Assembly (NCBI GenBank): GCA_028751875.1 | Contig: CM054153.1 | Location: 11,481,633-11,545,632, forward strand | DNA from: Rapana venosa | Taxonomy: Eukaryota > Mollusca > Gastropoda > Neogastropoda > Muricidae | Length of the DNA: 64,000 nt | Direction of reading: 5' to 3' | Shown here: positions 54,504 to 63,829 of the stretch, in pieces | Numbering within the stretch: position 1 is the stretch's first letter | Layout of the letters: each line of letters begins with the position of its first letter | Notes under the pieces: generated by a model | Database searches by the model: none | What the model was told of the DNA's origin: nothing | The model's input: only the letters and a program-made list of their open reading frames with translations | Made by a program: the position numbers and the translations under genes

Positions 54504-54597
54504 GGTGTGTAATAATAGGTACTTTGGTATGAATGCGGATGTGTCTAAATCACCATGTAGTGAATAGACATTAAACAAAACAAAACAAAAGAAGGAA

Positions 54598-56241
54598 ATC
54601 GTTGGCAGATGGACGGAATACTGTTCCGAACTCTACAATCATCAGACGCTAGGCGACCCCAGCGTACTTGCAAGCCAAGCCTCATCGAATAAAGACAACT
54701 TCCCAATTCTACGCGAGGAAGTAGAAGAAGCAATTAGATCGCTGAAGAAAGGAAAATCAGCAGAAATCGACAACATCCCAGCAGAGCTGATTCAACACGG
54801 GGGAGAAGCAGTGACAGACATCCTTACAAGTATCTGTAACAAGATCTGGCAGACCGGAGAGTGGCCTACACATGGACCCAATCACTCATCATCACTCTCC
54901 CCAAGAAAGGAAATCTCCAGCAGTGCCAAAACTACAGGACAATCAGCCTCATAAGTCATGCAGTAAAGTCATGCTGAAAGTGATCCTAACAGGCTGAAAC
55001 CACAGGCAGAAGAGATCATCGCGAAGAGCAGGCCGGTTTCCGCCCAAATAGAAGCACCACAGAACAGATATTCAACCTGAGGGTTCTGTGTGAGAAATAC
55101 AGCCAGCAACAACAAGAAATCTTCCACGTCTTCATTGATTTTAGAAGGCCTTCGATAGAGTATGGCATGACGCTCTGTGGGCCACCATGAACAAATTAAA
55201 ACATGGGCCAGAAGCTGATCCACACCATCAAGGAACTCTACTCAAAGGCCCCCAAATGCAGTACTCGTACAGGGTACGGTAGGGGAATGGTTCCGTACCT
55301 CAGTTGGGGTCCGACAGGGATGTCTGCTGTCGCCGACACTGTTTAACATTTTCCTCGAACGCATCATGACTGACGCCTTGGAAGACCACACACGCACAGT
55401 CAGCATTGGAGGGCGAACAATCACCAACCTCAGGTTTGCCGATGACATTGACGGTCTGGCAGGAAATGAAGAGGAACTAGCCAACCTAGTGAAGCAATTG
55501 GACGAAATATCCTCACGATACGGCATGGAAAATCAGCGCCGAGAAAACCAAGCTCATGTCAAACAGTGCCCAGCCAATCACCACCAAGATCACTCACAGC
55601 GGAAAAGAAACTGGGGGACAGTTGACCATTTCAAGTACCTTGGAGCCATCATAAATGAGGAGGGATCGAAGACCGAAATCCTAGCAAGGGGCGGCACAAA
55701 CAGCAGCAGCAATGGCAAGACTGGAAGACCATATGGAGAGACAGAAACATCCCTCTCGGAAGCAAGGTAAAGTTACTAAACGCGCAGTCACCTCAATCAT
55801 GCTTTACGCATGTGAGGCATGGACACTGAACGCAGACTACAAAGGAGGATCCAAGCAGTAGAAATGAGATGCCTCAGAAGGCTCCTTGGCATCTCATACA
55901 AGGACCATGTCACCAACAATGAAGTCCGCAGAATGATCACTCAACAAGTGCGGGACTATGAAGACCTACTGACCACGGCGAAAAAGAGGAAACTCAGATG
56001 GTATGGGCACGTAACACGCTCAGAAGGACTTGCAAAGACCATCCTGCAAGGAACAGTCCAGGGGAAGAGAAGACGGGGCAGACAGAGGAGAAAGTGGGCC
56101 GACGACATCCGTGATTGGACAGGGGAGGACTTCAGTGTCACCCAGGCACTTGCCCACGACCGCGCAAAGTGGAGCCAGCTGGTCCACCGTTCGTCCACCA
56201 TGCAGCGCCCCTACGACCCTGGCGGGTTACGGGACCAGTGA
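54598..56241 (+). pseudogene. Reverse transcriptase and C-terminal domain of the RTE-like LINE, broken
   Basis: Continues the RTE-like ORF. Seen: RWTEYCSELYNH, LREEVEEAIRSLKKGKSAEI, AELIQHGGEAVTDIL, QNYRTISLIS, EQAGFRPNRSTTEQIFNLRV, IDF-RKAFDR, VGVRQGCLLSPTLFNIFLER, the catalytic FADD (55435-55446), HFKYLGAIINEEGS, RRIQAVEMRCLRRLLGISY, KLRWYGHVTRSEGL, KRRRGRQRRKWADDI. It ends at a stop at 56239-56241. At least six indels break the frame (near 54870, 54965, 55145, 55200, 55530 and 55690-55830), so it is inactive. Confidence 0.87.
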
Positions 56242-56251
56242 ACAGTGAACA

Positions 56252-56385
56252 GTGAACTGGGTTAACTGTACTGAAGCCAAAGCGTGCAAACGGTCACCCA
56301 TCCACTTGGTAACCAAGCTCGATGCTGCTTAAAATTGGCTAGGGGAAAGCAAGTGCTCTAACCACTGAGCTATCCCGTGCCCTAC
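56252..56385 (-). mobile_element. SINE-A copy 5, 5' part
   Basis: Continues the interrupted SINE: GTGAACTGGGTTAACTGTAC, GGTCACCCATCCACTTGGTA (5S-like box C on the other strand), ACCAAGCTCGATGCTGCTTA and CCACTGAGCTATCCCGTGCC (tRNA box A on the other strand). Confidence 0.9.
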
Positions 56386-56745
56386 ATATACATGCATAAA
56401 TGGCAGTACACATTAACTCACGCGTCCATGCATATGTGCATGCATAGTGTGTGCCAGTGCATTTTTTGTATATATTCCTCCATAGGCTTCTTAAAATCGT
56501 GTAAAAGTATCGTTTGATCTCAAGTTTGAAAAACCAACAAACACCACCACCACCACCACCACCACCACCAGCACCAACACCAACACCGCTACCAGCAACA
56601 ACAGCAGCAAAACCGTTTTACAGATGTATTAAGTAACCTTTAAACATCAAGAAAAAGAGCATTAATAAGTATGACTAAGTTCACGTTATTATGAAAATGT
56701 CAAATATTGATTAACAACAAGCCAAGAGGGTTTTTTAAATCATCT
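56386..56745. other. Spacer with (CAC)n
   Basis: (ACC)n at about 56541-56580 with AGCACC and AACACC variants. No gene. Confidence 0.6.
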
Positions 56746-56746
56746 T

Positions 56747-56844
<98 letters not shown>

Positions 56845-56931
56845 GTGTGTGTGTGTGCACATGCGTGCAGACATACGTGTTTTTATGTGTGTATGTATGT
56901 GTGTGCTATGTGTGTGTGCGTGCGTGCGTGC

Positions 56932-56963
<32 letters not shown>

Positions 56964-57125
56964 ACACGTGTGTGTGCACGTGTGTGCGCGCGTGTGTGTG
57001 TGTGTGTGTGACGTGTGTGTACACGTGTGTGTGGATGTGTGTGTGGGTGGGGGGGTGGGGGGGTATCTGTGTGTGTATTTGTGTGTGTTAGTGTAAGTGC
57101 CTGTGTCTGTGTGTACGTATCTGTG
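56746..57125. repeat. Long (TG)n tract with CG-rich and G-rich variants
   Basis: (TG)n at 56746-56862, CGTG and TGCACG variants to 57030, GTGGGGGGGT segment to 57065 and degenerate TG to 57125. Confidence 0.95.
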
Positions 57126-57270
57126 TGTGAAATGCAAAAGGAGACAATCAACTGAGTTACTAAACTGATCTTTCTATCTTCAAGATAAAAAGAAATAAAG
57201 AAATAAAAATTATTATTTTCCTCAAAATAATCTGTTTATAAGTCTGGTGATCTCTGTTTGATTGTATCTG
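57126..57270. other. Spacer
   Basis: AT-rich. No feature. Confidence 0.45.
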
Positions 57271-57284
57271 TCTGTCTGTCTGTA

Positions 57285-57363
<79 letters not shown>

Positions 57364-57700
57364 TCTTTCGCTCTCTCTCTCTGTGAGTATGTGTGTATGT
57401 ATATCTGTGCGTGTGTGTGTGTGTCTGTGGTGTGTGTGGGGGTGGGGGGGTGATGTGTGTATGTGTGTGTTTGAATTTGCGTGCGTTTCGTGTGTGTGTG
57501 TCTTTGTTTGTTTAAACTCCTTATAATTATGTGTGTGTGCATATATACGCACGTGCGTGTGTGTGCAACAGAATGTGCCTATACAAAGGTTTTGCGTGTG
57601 TGCGCGTCTGCGTATGTGTTGTGTGTGCATGTGTGTGTATGTGTGTACCTGTGCGTATATGTGTGTGCATGCGTGCGTGTATGTGTGAGTGTATTCACAC
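57271..57700. repeat. (CTGT/CT)n then degenerate (TG)n
   Basis: CT units at 57283-57383 and TG-rich sequence to about 57695 with a GGTGGGGGGG segment. Confidence 0.88.
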
Positions 57701-57928
57701 TAATTAAACATTATTGAAAATTATTTGCTGTCAATTACCGGGCACACATTTTTTCTGAGAACTCTTTATTGCCTCTGTTAACTGACTGTTGACTAACACT
57801 GCGGCTTGTTATGCAATAGACTCATTATCACTGATCAGTGGCAACAACCTTTAGAGTTTGTATAATGATAGTAGTTAGAAATCTTGTGGGTGTTTTTCTT
57901 TAATGGAATTGTATAATGTTGTTCAAAC

Positions 57929-57935
<7 letters not shown>
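57701..57935. other. Spacer
   Basis: No feature recognised. Confidence 0.45.
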
Positions 57936-57959
<24 letters not shown>

Positions 57960-58125
57960 ATCTGTGTGTGAGTGTGCGTGCGTATGTATGTGTGTCTGTG
58001 TGTGTATGTATCCATGTGTGTATTTATGCATCTTGTACGTATGTGTGTGTGTTATGTGTGTGTGTGCGTGCGTGTATATATGTATGTATGTGTGTGTACA
58101 CGTGTGTGTTTATGTGTGTGTACTT
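57936..58125. repeat. (TA)n and degenerate (TG)n
   Basis: TA run at 57936-57959 and TG/GTAT-rich sequence to 58125. Confidence 0.85.
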
Positions 58126-58183
58126 GCGCTTTGATTTGTTTTTGCAAGATACAGCGCTATCTAAGTTTCATTTTTTATTATGT
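58126..58183 (+). mobile_element. Solo L2/CR1-type tail, diverged
   Basis: GCGCTTTGATTTGTTTTTGC, AAGATACAGCGCTATCTAAG, TTTCATTTTTTATTATG. It lacks an expanded (ATT)n end. Confidence 0.7.
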
Positions 58184-58188
58184 AGGTT

Positions 58189-58225
<37 letters not shown>

Positions 58226-58460
58226 ATATTATAAAATTATATATATTATATGCGTGTGTGTATAACATAATATGATATAATATAATATATATGTGTGTGT
58301 ATAATTCATATGCGAGCGCGCGTGCGTATGTGTGTGTTTATACGCGCATTCCTGTGTGTTCATGTGCTTACATATACAGAGAGCATGTGCTCGCATAAAT
58401 CTGTGCCCTTAAAACAAACAGAAAAGCAGGACATGATTTCACGACTCGACCTTTCAGTCA
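58184..58460. repeat. (TA)n tracts and TG-rich spacer
   Basis: TATATA units at 58190-58250 and 58262-58290, then TG-rich and low-copy sequence. Confidence 0.8.
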
Positions 58461-58800
58461 CAACACACGGAAAGACAAATCGCATTTTCCCTCTTAAGCC
58501 TAGCAAACTGACGAAACAAAATTTATCCCCCCACCCCCTCCAAATTGGATAAAGAATCCTAATACATTGAAGACAGAAAGGAGGAGGACTAGAAGGAAGG
58601 CCACAAATGGGCAGACGGAGTGAATAGAGATGGAAGGAAGGAAGGAGGGAACGAGGGATGGGTGGGATGGGGATGTTGGGTGAGAGGGGAGGGGAGGGGA
58701 GGCTGGGGTGGGGGAAGACTGGGAATCTGTGTTTGTCTTTCCAATTTGATGGCGAGTGTTGAGGATTGGGGGAGGGGGTCAGTTATGTTTCCTTTGGCCT

Positions 58801-58803
<3 letters not shown>
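58461..58803 (+). repeat. Repeat H copy 5
   Basis: Landmarks: AAATCGCATTTTCCCTCTTA, AAACAAAATTTATCCCC, ACTGGGAATCTGTGTTTGTC, CCAATTTGATGGCGAGTGTT, GTCAGTTATGTTTCC. It ends exactly at a (GA)n run. Confidence 0.8.
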
Positions 58804-58855
<52 letters not shown>

Positions 58856-59111
58856 TGAGGGTCACTACTGAGTGAGTTAGCACCGGGGGGAGGGGGGGGG
58901 GGGAGGGGGGAGAGGGGAGGAGGAATAGCGATTGGTGTGTGTGAGTGAGTGCATGTAGGTTTAGTGTGTGTGTGAGCGGAGTGGGGGTGAGTGTGTGTGT
59001 ATGTGCGCGCGGGGTGGGGGTGGGGGGGAGATGTATGTGTGTGTGTAGAGCCAGGTGTGAAAAATGCATAAAGACTAAGAGAAACAGAGACAGAGGGGCA
59101 GACAGAGAGAG

Positions 59112-59178
<67 letters not shown>

Positions 59179-59220
59179 AGAGAGAGAGAGAAAGACAGAG
59201 ATAGAGAGAGCGAGGAAGAA
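58804..59220. repeat. (GA)n, G-rich and (GA)n tracts
   Basis: (GA)n at 58804-58849, G-run segments at 58884-58922 and 59010-59030, TG-rich sequence between, and GA/GGAGA units at 59105-59212. Confidence 0.9.
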
Positions 59221-59278
59221 TTAGTATAATTATTTATATTCTAGGTTCTTTCCGAGAAAATATGTACAAGTGTGAAGC

Positions 59279-59455
59279 GTCTTGCGCACAAGTTTAAGCC
59301 TGTTCCACTTTTCGGAAGAGTAGGCCATTGTGTACCAGTGGGAACGGATGACAAAATTTATAAAACTGCATACACACGGGGACTGAATGTACAAAAAAAG
59401 CACAAGAGTGCCTATTCTATTATCTCTGCAATAAAAGAAATGAATAAATAAAACT
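59279..59455 (+). mobile_element. SINE-B copy 10, 5'-truncated
   Basis: GTCTTGCGCACAAG leader, TTCCACTTTTCGGAAGAG, GGCCATTGTGTACCAGTGGG, GGGGACTGAATG and a CAATAAAAGAAATGAATAAA end. Confidence 0.87.
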
Positions 59456-59547
59456 AAATAAAAACTTATCTTAAAGCCTCTATTGTAATGGACAGCGGAA
59501 CTGTGTACATATCTAAACACACACACACACACCACACACACACACAC

Positions 59548-59752
59548 GCAGATTATCTTGCGCACACGTTAAAACCCGTTCCGCTTTTCCGAAGAGTAGG
59601 CCATTGTGTGCTGGTGGGAATGGATGACAAAATTGATAAAACTGCATACACACGGGGACTAGATGTAAAAAAAAAAGCACACAAGTGCTTATTCCATTAT
59701 CCTCGATATAAAAAAATAAAATAAAATAAATAAATAAATAAAATAAAGCGCG
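59548..59752 (+). mobile_element. SINE-B copy 11, 5'-truncated
   Basis: GCAGATTATCTTGCGCACAC, GTTAAAACCCGTTCCGCTTT, TAGGCCATTGTGTGCTGGTG, GGGGACTAGATG, CATTATCCTCGATATAAA and an expanded AAATAAATAA tail. Starts right after a (CA)n run. Confidence 0.88.
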
Positions 59753-59859
59753 CGCAGATCATCTGCGCCACACAACATCTTTATTAACTGACAAATTCAA
59801 AATTTCAATTAAAAAAAATTATTAAAAAATTCAAAATTTCAACAACCAAAAAAGGAAGT
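59753..59859. other. AT-rich spacer
   Basis: Two AATTTCAA-type short duplications. No gene. Confidence 0.4.
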
Positions 59860-60105
59860 ACTGAATGAAGAAAGAGAGAAAAGGGTGAGGGACAGACTGG
59901 TAAGAAGAAGACAAGACATTGAACGAGAAGAAGGATGAAAGAAGCTTCAGAAGGGTGGGGATGGTGGGCTAAGAATTGGGGGTGGGGGGGGGGGGATCTG
60001 TGTTTGTGCCTCCAATTGGTGGCAAGTGCTTCATGACGGAGTCAGTTATTTTGCATTTGGCCCTTTGGGTGTCTGAAAAGTGGCGACATATTTTATCACA
60101 AAGAG
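59860..60105 (+). repeat. Repeat H copy 6
   Basis: Landmarks: AAGAAGACAAGACATTG, GATCTGTGTTTGTGCCTCC, GGTGGCAAGTGCTTCATGAC, GGAGTCAGTTATTTTGCATT. It passes into (GA)n. Confidence 0.78.
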
Positions 60106-60242
60106 AGAGATGGGGGGGGGGGGAGGGGAGAGAGGAGAGAGAGAGAGAGATGAGAGAAGAGAGAGAGAGAGAGAGAGAGGAGATGAGAGAGAGAGAGAGA
60201 GAGGATAGAGCGAGGAGAGAGAGAGAGAGAGAGAGAGAGAAA
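60106..60242. repeat. (GA)n purine tract
   Basis: GA units with GGGG and GATGA interruptions. Confidence 0.94.
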
Positions 60243-60246
60243 AGAC

Positions 60247-60432
60247 AAGCTTTTATGGAACATTTCTATTTGACGAAAATTACTACAACACTACAATGTC
60301 TGAAGAAAACAAAGAATCATCCCCTTTGCATCTCCCCCATGGCCAAAACCAAAATCCTCAATATTCAAGGGGAAAACAAACAAACCAAACCAAACGAAAC
60401 CTTCATAGACTGTAAACACAAGACAATAGAAT
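60247..60432 (+). repeat. Repeat G copy 1
   Basis: Almost identical to 63830-64000: CTTTTATGGAACATTTCTAT, TTGACGAAAATTACTACAAC, TCTGAAGAAAACAAAGAATC, CATGGCCAAAACCAAAATCC. It follows a (GA)n run in both places. Family unknown. Confidence 0.85.
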
Positions 60433-60474
60433 GAGGATTGGTGTTGGTGTTGTTCAGTAGTCTTTAGCCTAATA

Positions 60475-60562
60475 TCAAATAACCCAGGGCTCTAAGGGTC
60501 ACCTATAATCACACGTTCTGTCTCACTCATCCCACCTGAGAATCACTAGGAGTGTGGTTTTT
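60475..60562 (+). repeat. Repeat E fragment (copy 3)
   Basis: CCAGGGCTCTAAGGGTCACC, GTCTCACTCATCCCACCTGA and GAATCAC match the first part of 4795-4880. Strand is arbitrary. Confidence 0.6.
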
Positions 60563-60605
60563 TACGTTCATTGGAGGTCCAGGTTGATGTTATGATGAAA
60601 AAAGG

Positions 60606-60900
60606 TCAAGGTAAAGGTGTCCCATAACCTATGTGGTCGAAGGGGAGCGAGGTGTCAGAGACCTCACTTCTCTAGGGCCAGCATGTTGAGGGCGGCGCAC
60701 ATCTCCTCTCCCTCGTTGCTTTACCTTCCCTGACCCTAAAGAGGGCAGAAACCCATTTACAGCTGGGTAAACTGGGGGACTGTACTGAAGCCAAGGCGCG
60801 CAAATGGTCACCCATCTACTTGGTAAGCATGATCAATAGTGCTTAACTTGGTTGGGGGGAAAGCGAATGCTCAGACCACTGAGCTATCAATCGTCCCCCC
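60606..60900 (-). mobile_element. SINE-A copy 6, near full length
   Basis: Reverse orientation: AAGGTAAAGGTGTCCCATAA, GAGGGCGGCGCACATCTCCT, TTACCTTCCCTGACCCTAAA, TTTACAGCTGGGTAAACTGG, GGTCACCCATCTACTTGGTA and CCACTGAGCTATCAATCG. The 5S-like and tRNA-like parts are both present but slightly diverged. Confidence 0.88.
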
Positions 60901-62465
60901 GTTATGATGAAAACAGTATCAGTATACCGTTTCAGAGCACCTGTTCATGCAAGCTCTGGCACGTTTCTCAGTTCTAGGATGTTGAACCACAAACTTTTAC
61001 TGGGAGCTATCTCGAAATGTTTAAACTATGTAGCTATTGTGTCTTTCGAGATTATGGTTAGGATCAATCTGCCTGTCAGTATTGTAATTGCCCTTTATTG
61101 GATGATTAAAAGTGCTTTTTCACCTGCCTTGACTTGCGGTTTCAACAAGAAGGGTATTGAACATCTCTCTCTTGAAGAGAAGTTTTTTCTTCAAAAAGTG
61201 ATCTTGGTGAACTAAAGGATAAATGTCATAATATTTTCAAGTTTATTTATTTTCTTTAGAAAAAAAAGAATATTCTACAAACTGTTGTTTTCACTGAAAA
61301 AGTCGTTTGAAATTGAACTTTCTTTTTTAATCGCAAAAAAGTCTATTCATGTGAGCCATTTTCTCATGATAATTCTAGAAAAAGGTTTTTTTGTACTGTT
61401 CTTATGTTCGTTTAGCCGAAGCTCCCAGTTGATACTCAGTTATATTTGTTTTATTGACAAGTTTTATGACTGTTGTTAAATTGTCCCCCAAAACGGTCAG
61501 ACAGTGTTTGATGCTCTGAGTTAGTTCCATGCAATATGTAACACTTTCCTATACATCCAATGGGGTTTTGAAATAAAAGTTGCTTTGTTTTGCCTGGCCT
61601 TGCCTTGCCCTGTCTTGCCTTACATCAACAGCAAAGATCTTTGTGGGATGGTGTTTTCAGATGTGATGCCATGTCGTCGCAGCCCCTCCGAGTGACGACA
61701 GCAAATGACAAGCTGAAGGCTAAATGTGGTGGGGGTGTTTTCTCCCCTGATGTGCATGTGATGTGCGTGTGTGTGTGCGTGTGTGTGTGCTCTGGAAGCC
61801 AAGTCGACATGTGACAACAGCAGTACCAAAAAGCAGAATTCCTTCAGTGACTCAGAAAAAAAAATGTTAAGGTGCCCATGTCAAACTTTCTTTACTTGCC
61901 TTTGATTCCTTCTTTTGCTTGCTTGATGCTTGATGAGCTGTACAGCTTTAACAACATGTTTTCAGTATTCAATGTTCAGTCAATTTGGGGGAGAGAGAGG
62001 GAGGTGGAAGTGAGGGAATGGAAGCCATGATTGACCATGACATGACGTAGTGGTGGCCCCTTGACCTGAGGTCAAAGAGGTAAAGGTTACAACCTATGGT
62101 CTGCCATGAGGTCGCAGGGCAACTTAGCCCATGATACGAACAGTAGAAGACAACAGGACAGGCAGACAGAGGAGATTATATGGCTTACCTATGCAACCAA
62201 ACAGGTGGCGGTTGCAGTGGCAGTAACATGGCTAAAAATCAATATAAAAAACAGGCCTGAACTCTCAACAACTTTGAAAGGAATGTCACGAAAGATGAGA
62301 CAGCAAAAGAAAAAAAAATTCACCTTCAAAATCATAATAATCTTGCCACAATCATTTCGAAATTCTATCAGAGTTTACTTCATACAAAAAGCTATTATAT
62401 AAACATCTGTAAGCGGCTGTAAGAGAAATGCTGCTTTTTACACAACTACTGCATTGATAAAAAGC
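60901..62465. other. Low-copy sequence
   Basis: About 1.5 kb with few repeats: a short CCTTG-rich run at 61590-61620 and a short (TG)n at 61764-61790. A 103-codon plus-strand frame at 60904-61215 has no recognised domain. GAAATAAAAG at 61569-61578 is a possible polyadenylation-like signal but has no gene attached. Confidence 0.5.
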
Positions 62466-62700
62466 TGGTTCTTAGCTTCAAAGGTAAGCAATCAATTTCA
62501 GGGCAGAATAAAAGAAGCAGGGTGTTAAGAGCCCAGCCTTTGAGAACACCAGAAGTGTTTATTTATTCATTCTTGGCCACGCCTCGTGTTTCACACAGTC
62601 TGCTTTCTAAGGGATTTGGGGGAGTGTTTATCTATTCATAGCCTGGACAGGCATTGTCTTGCAGACCTGATTGGTTCCGCTTTCTGTTGTTGCTCGATTT
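62466..62700 (+). repeat. Repeat F copy 2
   Basis: See 26696-26940. The match is closest between about 62530 and 62665 with only a few differences. It then diverges. Confidence 0.82.
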
Positions 62701-62948
62701 CTTTGTTGAGTTTATGCTGTGTGTTCAAGCGCCTGTTGCTAATTTCTTTTCTTTCTTGTTTTGTTGGGTGTTTGGTTTGTTGGCTACATGGCTGGTCGGT
62801 TGACTGGCTGGCTGGCTGGTACTTTTGTTGATTGATTGAGTATTCTTTTTTTCTTTCTTCTCTTTTTTCAGTGCTGGTTAGGAATAGTGCATTTATTTAG
62901 TGTTCAAATGCTACTCTGTCTCTCTGTTTCTGCCTTCGCCTGGTTGTC

Positions 62949-63022
<74 letters not shown>

Positions 63023-63083
63023 CTCTCTGTTCCTGCATCTGGCTCTATCTTTCTCTGTTCCCCCTCCCTCCCTTCTCTCTCTC
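62701..63083. repeat. Degenerate TTGG/CTGG run and (CT)n
   Basis: TGGCTGG units at 62765-62820, T-rich sequence, then (CT)n at 62950-63020 and CT-rich sequence to 63083. Confidence 0.8.
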
Positions 63084-63222
63084 GGTGGATCGGTGGTCTA
63101 GAGGTAACGCGCCTGTCTAGAAAGCGAAAAGTCCGGGTCTGAAGTGTGCGGCGGTTCGTACCCCGTTTGGACCGGAAATTTTTCCCCCATCCATTAGACC
63201 ATGAGTGGTGGTCTGGGCGCTA

Positions 63223-63253
<31 letters not shown>

Positions 63254-63577
63254 CGTGTGTTACACGTAATTATTTAGCGCACGTAAAAAAACCCACGGCA
63301 ACAAGAGAGTTGTCCCTGGCAAAATTCTTAGAAAAAAGCCACTCTGATAGGGAAACAAATACAGCTGCAGGAAAAAAAAAAAAAAAAAAAAAAGGGTGAA
63401 AGGGTGGCGCAGCGCTAAGTGGCGACGCGTTCTCCCGCTCTCCCCGGGGAGAGCAGCCCGAATTTCACGGAGAGAAATCTGCCGTGACTTAAAGTGGTAT
63501 GAAATAAAATCTGAGCGCTTTGATTTGTTGCTTTACAAGATTCAGCGCTATATAAATTCCATACATTATTATTATTA
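63084..63577 (+). mobile_element. SINE-D copy 2, full length with L2-type tail
   Basis: tRNA-like head with box A TGGTCTAGAGG and box B GGTTCGTACCC. Central domain: TTTCGGATGAGACGATAAAC, CCCACGGCAACAAGAGAG, TTGTCCCTGGCAAAATTC. Then a poly-A run at 63371-63393, the CTCCCCGGGGAGAG palindrome and GTGGTATGAAATAAAATC. The tail GAGCGCTTTGATTTGTTGC and TTCAGCGCTATATAAATTCC ends in ATTATTATTAT. A 10-bp (TC)5 sequence flanks both ends (63074-63083 and 63578-63587), probably the target-site duplication, though its low complexity weakens this. Confidence 0.9.
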
Positions 63578-63587
63578 TCTCTCTCTC

Positions 63588-63680
63588 ATCAAGTGGTTTC
63601 CAAAACCTATACTGTGTGGATCCACAGCCCTGCTTTTGCTTCTTATCTGTGGTCATTTCAACTGACCTCACACAGAGAGA
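63588..63680. other. Short spacer
   Basis: No feature recognised. Confidence 0.4.
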
Positions 63681-63689
63681 GAGGGAGGA

Positions 63690-63728
<39 letters not shown>

Positions 63729-63751
63729 GAGAGAGAAGAGACAGAGAGAGA

Positions 63752-63822
<71 letters not shown>
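63681..63822. repeat. (GA)n purine tract
   Basis: GA units with GGAGGA, GAAGAG and GATGAG interruptions. Confidence 0.95.
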
Positions 63823-63829
63823 TGAAAAC

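Larger units (their letters stand above)
51982..54586 (+). mobile_element. I/Nimb-like LINE with RNase H, 5'-truncated, nested in the RTE-like LINE
   Basis: Flanked by the 11-bp direct repeat AAAAGAAGGAA (51971-51981 and 54587-54597). Starts inside the RT domain, carries an RNase H domain and a C-terminal Cys/His segment, and has a 3' region expanded by (TA)n at 54226-54370 and (GA)n at 54408-54500. It ends TAGACATTAAACAAAACAAA. RT followed by RNase H is characteristic of the I superfamily (I, Nimb and relatives). Codon use is A/T-rich, unlike the GC-richer RTE element around it. Confidence 0.87.
50821..56251 (+). mobile_element. RTE-like LINE inserted in SINE-A (itself split by another LINE)
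   Basis: The 5'-truncated element lies between two copies of GTGAACTGG (50812-50820 and 56252-56260), read as a 9-bp target-site duplication. Its own sequence is 50821-51981 plus 54598-56251. The two halves are separated by an I/Nimb-like insertion with an 11-bp duplication. It encodes an APE-type endonuclease, linker, reverse transcriptase and a basic C-terminal region, then ends in a (CAGTGAA)n microsatellite at 56236-56256. The protein order and sequence resemble widespread animal endonuclease-reverse transcriptases of the RTE group. The exact clade assignment is from memory. Confidence 0.88.
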
